Shown piece by piece: positions 31,298 to 34,921 of a stretch of DNA of 34,921 nucleotides. This DNA is from an uncultured Collinsella sp. Its GTDB lineage: Bacteria; Actinomycetota; Coriobacteriia; Coriobacteriales; Coriobacteriaceae. Positions within the stretch are counted from its first letter, which is position 1, and every line of letters begins with the position of its first letter. Position numbers and translations under genes: made by a program. Under the pieces are notes generated by a model. That model did no database searches. It saw only the letters and a list, made by a program, of their open reading frames with translations, and was not told the origin of the DNA. The stretch is taken from positions 1 through 34,921 of the forward strand of contig CABQLI010000014.1 of the NCBI GenBank assembly GCA_902464965.1, in the 5' to 3' direction.

Positions 31298-32350
31298 CTA
31301 GTGCCTCATAAAGTGGTATTCGATCACATTGCTGTAGGGATGACCGGGGCCCACGATGCCCTGGGGGAACAGCGCATGGTGCGGCGTGTCAGGATACATT
31401 TCGGCCTCGAGGGCAAAGCCGGCGCCCCAACCATAGTTGGCATCGTCTTTGGCGTGTTCGTCGCCCAGCCAGTTGCCGGTGTAGAGCTGCACGCCCGGGG
31501 CAGTGGTGTAATAGTCCAGCTCACGGCCGGTCCACATCTCCTCGACGTGCATCGCGCGGCGCAGATTACGGCCGTACTGATAGCCATCGATGCACAGGCA
31601 GTGGTCGTAGCCACGGGCCTGCTTAATCTGCGGGTCGTCGGCTTCCATGCCGGGCGCGACGGGGCGCAGCTCACGGAAGTCAAACGGCGTGCCCTCGACC
31701 GGAGCGATCTCTCCGGTGGGGATATTCTGCTCGTTGATGGGCAGGTAGTGGGCAGCGTTAGCAACAAAGAAGTGCTCACAGTCCATGCCGGCGTTGTGAC
31801 CGGCAAGGTTAAAGTACGTGTGGTTGGTCATGGACACGTACGTGGCGCGGTCGCTCTCACAGCCATATTCGATACGGAAGCAGCCGGTGCGCGTCACGGT
31901 AAACACGGCCGTAAAGGTGCGGTTGCCGGGAAGGCCCAGCTCACCGTCCTCAAGCGAGGTGGTCATGCGCACGGCATTGTGGACCTCGTCGAGCTCAACG
32001 TCCCATACGCGCTTGTGCAGACCATGCTCAAGATCGCTGTGCAGGTTGTTGGTGCCCTCGTTGGCGGGCATATGCCAGTCCGTGCCGGCGATGGTGATCG
32101 TGGCACCTGCAGTGCGGTTGGCCACAGGTCCGATGGTCGCGCCAAAGCAGGCGGGGTTGTCAAAGTAATCCTCGAGCTTATCGAAGCCCAGCACCACATC
32201 GCGCACGTTGCCGGGGATATCGGGCACGTCGATGCCCAACACGGTGGCGCCATAGTCCATAATGCGAACGCAGATCTCGGGCCCGTTGAGGGTGTAACGA
32301 TGAACGGGGGTACCGCACGGCGCGGTGCCGAAAAGCTCGGAAGTGATCAT
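31298..32350 (-). CDS. galM: galactose mutarotase (aldose 1-epimerase)
   Basis: 350 residues, the normal GalM length. It interconverts alpha and beta anomers of galactose or glucose in the cytosol. Visible active-site features: GPVANRT (74-80), NNLHSD (His104), SMTNHTYFNLAGH (catalytic acid His177) and GFALEAEMYPD (catalytic base Glu315). ATG 32350 (MITSELFGTA) follows AGGAA on the minus strand; the frame continues upstream without family character. It is divergent from a DeoR-family regulator that may control it. Confidence 0.92.
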   Translation of the reverse strand: MITSELFGTAPCGTPVHRYTLNGPEICVRIMDYGATVLGIDVPDIPGNVRDVVLGFDKLEDYFDNPACFGATIGPVANRTAGATITIAGTDWHMPANEGTNNLHSDLEHGLHKRVWDVELDEVHNAVRMTTSLEDGELGLPGNRTFTAVFTVTRTGCFRIEYGCESDRATYVSMTNHTYFNLAGHNAGMDCEHFFVANAAHYLPINEQNIPTGEIAPVEGTPFDFRELRPVAPGMEADDPQIKQARGYDHCLCIDGYQYGRNLRRAMHVEEMWTGRELDYYTTAPGVQLYTGNWLGDEHAKDDANYGWGAGFALEAEMYPDTPHHALFPQGIVGPGHPYSNVIEYHFMRH

Positions 32351-32495
32351 TTGGTTCCTAACATCGAGGTATTTCCGACAAACTTTAGCGCGAACAGGCG
32401 AGATTATCACTACACCCCACTAAAGCAGGGGGTATTTTTCTCAAAAAAGTGATGATTGGAGCTGTGCGGGCGTTCATTTCTGACGCGTACGAGTC

Positions 32496-32504
32496 TGATA
32501 CAAT
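32496..32504 (+). promoter_or_regulatory. extended -10 promoter of the DeoR-family gene
   Basis: TGATACAAT fits TGN plus the -10 hexamer TACAAT. TTTCTG about 16 bases upstream is a weak -35. The following TTTGTTCGTTATTGTTTGAA contains two TTGTT(C/T)G-like copies that could be an operator. Confidence 0.45.
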
Positions 32505-32556
32505 TTGTTCGTTATTGTTTGAATGATATGCGCGCAAAGAACGGCGAGGATTCATC

Positions 32557-33321
32557 GTGATTAAGGCAGAGCGACAGGATAAGGTTCGTCAGCTGCTCGA
32601 GGAGCAGGGCACGGTCTCGGTTAAAGAGATTTCTGATGCGTTAGGTGTCTCGGATATGACGATCCGCCGCGACCTTGAGGAACTTGCGAGCCTGGGCGAG
32701 ATCGAACGCGTGCACGGTGGAGCCCGCAGTGCGCAGGGCCGTCCACATGCTATGTTGCGCCATGAGTATTCGCACAGCGAAAAGCGCACCAAGCATGCCG
32801 AGGAAAAGCTGCAGATCGCGCGCCGCGCCGTGGAGCTTATCGAGGAAGGCTCGACCATCTTTTTGGGTACGGGCACCACGGTTGAGCAGATGGCCTCGAT
32901 GCTGCCGGCGTGCCGCCTGCGCATCGTGACTAACTCGCTTTCGGTCTTTAACCTGCTTGAGGCGCGCGAGGACTGTGACCTGTGCCTGGTAGGCGGCATG
33001 TACCGTCGCCGCACCGCCGCTTTTGTGGGACCAACGGCCGAGGATACCCTGCGTGCACTGGGCATCGACGCGGCGTTTATCGGCGCCAACGGCATTTTGG
33101 ACGGCGACGTGTCCACGTCTAACATGGAAGAGGGCCGCATCCAGCAGCTCGCCTTTAGCAAGGCCGATTCACGCTACCTCATCGCCGACTCCAGCAAGAT
33201 CGGCAAGCGCGACTTCTACACCTTCTGCCGCCTGGACAGTTTGGATGCCGTGGTGTGCGAGCCGGGCGTCGCCGCCGAGGATCGTGTCGCCATCGAGGAA
33301 CATACGCGGGTCATCTGCTAG
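32557..33321 (+). CDS. DeoR-family transcriptional regulator
   Basis: 254 residues. The helix-turn-helix is at ~6-57 (RQDKVRQLLEEQGTVSVKEISDALGVSDMTIRRDLEELASLGEIERVHGGA). The DeoR sensor domain follows, with FLGTGTTVEQMA, RIVTNSLSVFNLL, DAAFIGANGI and LIADSSKIGKRDF, which binds phosphorylated sugars. The start is GTG 32557 with GGCGAGGA upstream. It is divergent from galM and so probably regulates galactose or tagatose-type catabolism (LacR/GatR-like). Confidence 0.9.
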   Translation: MIKAERQDKVRQLLEEQGTVSVKEISDALGVSDMTIRRDLEELASLGEIERVHGGARSAQGRPHAMLRHEYSHSEKRTKHAEEKLQIARRAVELIEEGSTIFLGTGTTVEQMASMLPACRLRIVTNSLSVFNLLEAREDCDLCLVGGMYRRRTAAFVGPTAEDTLRALGIDAAFIGANGILDGDVSTSNMEEGRIQQLAFSKADSRYLIADSSKIGKRDFYTFCRLDSLDAVVCEPGVAAEDRVAIEEHTRVIC

Positions 33322-33344
33322 CTAATGCTACAGACGATACTTCT

Positions 33345-33370
33345 GCCCCTGCCGGCGCAGGGGGTTATCG
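33345..33370 (+). terminator. possible terminator after the DeoR-family gene
   Basis: CCCCTGC (33346-33352) pairs with GCAGGGG (33357-33363) around a 4-nt loop. Only TT follows, so termination may be weak. Confidence 0.4.
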
Positions 33371-33429
33371 CTTCACAATGACGCGTAAATAACTTTGGGC
33401 AACAAGGATGAGGCTATTCTGGGATATGA

Positions 33430-34662
33430 CTAGACTCCGTATTTCGTCTTTATGTCCCTTGAGAATGAATCGTAGTCTTCATAGAGCCCCTCTCTGCTTT
33501 CATCCTCGGCGTGGTTTACACGTTCAAGGAGCTTATCCTTTGGAGCCTCTTTTGTTATTGCGGCCTCGCTATCGGGTATTGTGGATTGCAAGAATAGTTC
33601 TAGAGCATGGACGTCTTTGAGTATGTAGCCCGTCGAACGACCCGCTCCTGTTTTTTCGATTGCGCTGCAACTAACAAGCTGACCGAGGGTTCGTTTAACG
33701 GTAACCTCGCTGATATCGGGGCAGTTGGATCGGATGTCGGATTTCTTAATGACGCCGGGTCTCTGTTGAAATAGAACGGCAATACGCGCTTGCTTCGACA
33801 TGGGACGAGTGCTTGATTCAATTAAGGTACGCTGCTCGAGCTGTCGGTAGGCGGCCAGGGTTGTTCCGAGCATGAAACGGATAAAGGGTGCTTCGGTGTT
33901 TTGATTTTCATTCCATCCAATGGAGCTTGCAGCGAGGGCGTTGTAGTAGAGCGCCTTGTTGTCTTCAATAAGTCGTTCGATGCTGATGTAACGCGCAACG
34001 TCGTATCCAGTCTTTTCGAGTAGCAGCGTTGTAAGGAGCCGGCTCATCCTGCCATTGCCATCGTTGAAGGGATGAATGCTGACAAAATCGAAGATGAAGC
34101 GGAATGATATAAGGAGGGGGTCGCAAACTTGACGAGATAAGGCGTCGTTGAGGGACCGACAGGCTTCTTCGATAAGTCCGGGGGTTGCTAGGGCCGAAGG
34201 CGGCCTAAAGCGCACAAATCGATTGCCTTGATCGTCGATGGAGATGATTTCGTTATCGCTATCTTTCCAATGGCCCCCATACGAGATTGCTGTGTGTACC
34301 ATGAGGTCACGATGCAACTGCAAAATGACCGATGGCGTTACGGGAATGAAATCGTGCTGCTCGTGAATAAGCGACAGCGCATCTCGGTATCCAGCGATTT
34401 CTTCCTCTGCGCGGGAGCTTGGCTTGGCGGAATACGCCATGATTGCTTTGAGTCTTTTTTGGGTGGTAACAATTCCTTCAAGTCCGTTGGAGGATTGGGT
34501 GCTTTGGATCTTAGCTTCCTCCATAAGTGACGATAGAAGTTCGGGTTTGACTTGACTCAGAGCAAGCTGTCGGCCTTTATGCTCGCGTATCGAGAGGAGG
34601 AGGTTGGTGATTGGAGTTGCTTCGAGTTCCGCTGGGACTGTGGTGTAATCGAACTGGCGCAT
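33430..34662 (-). CDS. Fic-family protein (AMP-transferase type, class II) with winged-helix C-terminus
   Basis: 410 residues. The Fic core motif is HPFNDGNGRMSR (197-208); Fic enzymes usually transfer AMP from ATP to a target hydroxyl. The N-terminal inhibitory helix motif S/TxxxEG is present (SNGLEG, Ser58-Gly63), which makes it class II and self-inhibited. Residues ~290-355 (KQARIAVLFQQRPGVIKKSDIRS ... SEVTVKRTLGQLVS) look like a winged helix that could bind DNA. The C-terminus is charged. ATG 34662 follows AAAGGAG. A four-copy repeat at the promoter suggests autoregulation. The target protein is unknown. Confidence 0.9.
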   Translation of the reverse strand: MRQFDYTTVPAELEATPITNLLLSIREHKGRQLALSQVKPELLSSLMEEAKIQSTQSSNGLEGIVTTQKRLKAIMAYSAKPSSRAEEEIAGYRDALSLIHEQHDFIPVTPSVILQLHRDLMVHTAISYGGHWKDSDNEIISIDDQGNRFVRFRPPSALATPGLIEEACRSLNDALSRQVCDPLLISFRFIFDFVSIHPFNDGNGRMSRLLTTLLLEKTGYDVARYISIERLIEDNKALYYNALAASSIGWNENQNTEAPFIRFMLGTTLAAYRQLEQRTLIESSTRPMSKQARIAVLFQQRPGVIKKSDIRSNCPDISEVTVKRTLGQLVSCSAIEKTGAGRSTGYILKDVHALELFLQSTIPDSEAAITKEAPKDKLLERVNHAEDESREGLYEDYDSFSRDIKTKYGV

Positions 34663-34670
34663 GCGGCTCC

Positions 34671-34745
34671 TTTCGGTATCACGAACATACTTTCGATATC
34701 ATAATACCATTAAATGATACCGAAAGTATGTTCGTGATACCGAAA
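34671..34745. promoter_or_regulatory. four-copy operator surrounding the fic promoter
   Basis: TGATACCGAAA occurs at 34715-34725 and 34735-34745 and in inverse at 34671-34681 and, with one change, at 34691-34701. Each pair is 20 bp apart (two helical turns). The whole is a near-perfect 28-bp-arm palindrome. On the minus strand TGGTATTAT (34709-34701) in the centre reads as an extended -10 promoter. The copy nearest the gene lies against the ribosome site. Confidence 0.8.
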
Positions 34746-34800
34746 ACTAGAAACCATGCTTCATAACTGCTTGGAAAGTTCGGATTTGACTATCTTATTG

Positions 34801-34896
34801 TCTCGATCTGTAACAGGTAGACGGTCGAAAGTGGGCTATGTGTTACAGATTGAGATATTTCTGCTCGGGCGTTCTGTTTGTCTTGATCTGTAACAG
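34801..34896. repeat. intergenic repeat cluster with CTGTAACA units
   Basis: TCTCGATCTGTAACA (34801-34815) recurs as an inverse with one change (34841-34855) and again directly, with one change, as TCTTGATCTGTAACA (34881-34895). GGTAGACGGTCGAAA (34816-34830) matches motifs upstream of the PTS operon. There is no gene in this last 259 bp of the window. Confidence 0.65.
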
Positions 34897-34921
34897 CTAG
34901 GGCCGAAATACTCGGCTAGAT

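Noticed and set aside
31220..32452. Plus-strand frame opposite galM
   Set aside because: The galM active-site motifs on the minus strand are unambiguous.
34801..34896. CTGTAACA repeats as a CRISPR array
   Set aside because: Irregular, mixed orientation, too few copies and no cas genes.

Overview
The window looks like the chromosome of a Gram-positive gut actinobacterium of the Coriobacteriia, most like Collinsella. That is inferred from the GC-rich codon use, the mannose-family PTS for amino sugars with GalNAc-type catabolic genes, and the style of the intergenic repeats. It is not proved from the sequence.

Region 1 (1-4423) is core chromosome. It holds the 3' part of a beta-hydroxyacid dehydrogenase with a His/Cys-rich tail, a small membrane protein, a HEAT-repeat protein, an NAD-type isocitrate dehydrogenase, and a membrane-anchored protein with a SurA-N-like segment.

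Region 2 (4424-15029) is an amino-sugar locus, probably for N-acetylgalactosamine. A palindrome-rich control region precedes a PTS operon encoding EIIA, YajC, EIIB, EIIC and EIID. A GntR/UTRA regulator, an AgaS-type isomerase/deaminase and a NagA/AgaA-type deacetylase follow. After a convergent flavodoxin-like gene come an aldose epimerase, a LacC/PfkB-type tagatose-6-phosphate kinase, a leftover C-terminal piece of a second nagA-like gene, and a YhcH-family protein. Together these suggest uptake and phosphorylation, deacetylation, deamination/isomerisation to tagatose-6-P, then phosphorylation. A matching palindrome, (C/G)TGGTTACTACCAG, lies in front of both the PTS operon and agaS, so the GntR protein probably controls both.

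Region 3 (15233-30300) is an integrative mobilizable element of about 15 kb inserted in the 3' half of a tRNA-Thr(CGT) gene, bounded by perfect 50-bp direct repeats. It carries a tyrosine integrase, a ribbon-helix-helix-like protein, an excisionase-like protein, a DnaB/RecA-fold ATPase, MobC, a VirD4/TraG coupling protein and a relaxase, but no mating-pair formation genes. Its cargo lies between remnants of IS21- and ISL3-type insertion sequences and is visibly more AT-rich. The cargo is a putative RiPP (ribosomally made, modified peptide) locus: a PqqD-GNAT fusion, a radical SAM enzyme, a 67-residue cysteine-free candidate precursor, a small DUF3784-like membrane protein and an ABC exporter. 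The radical SAM gene is put out of frame by a perfect 10-bp tandem duplication. An EcsC-like gene near the right end is broken by one in-frame stop. The element also supplies a replacement terminator for the tRNA it entered.

Region 4 (30332-34921) is chromosome again. It holds an orphan EIIB paralogue whose phosphorylated histidine is replaced by tyrosine, a large inverted-repeat element, galactose mutarotase divergent from a DeoR-family regulator, and a Fic-family protein whose promoter is surrounded by four copies of TGATACCGAAA. The window ends in intergenic repeats related to those upstream of the PTS operon.
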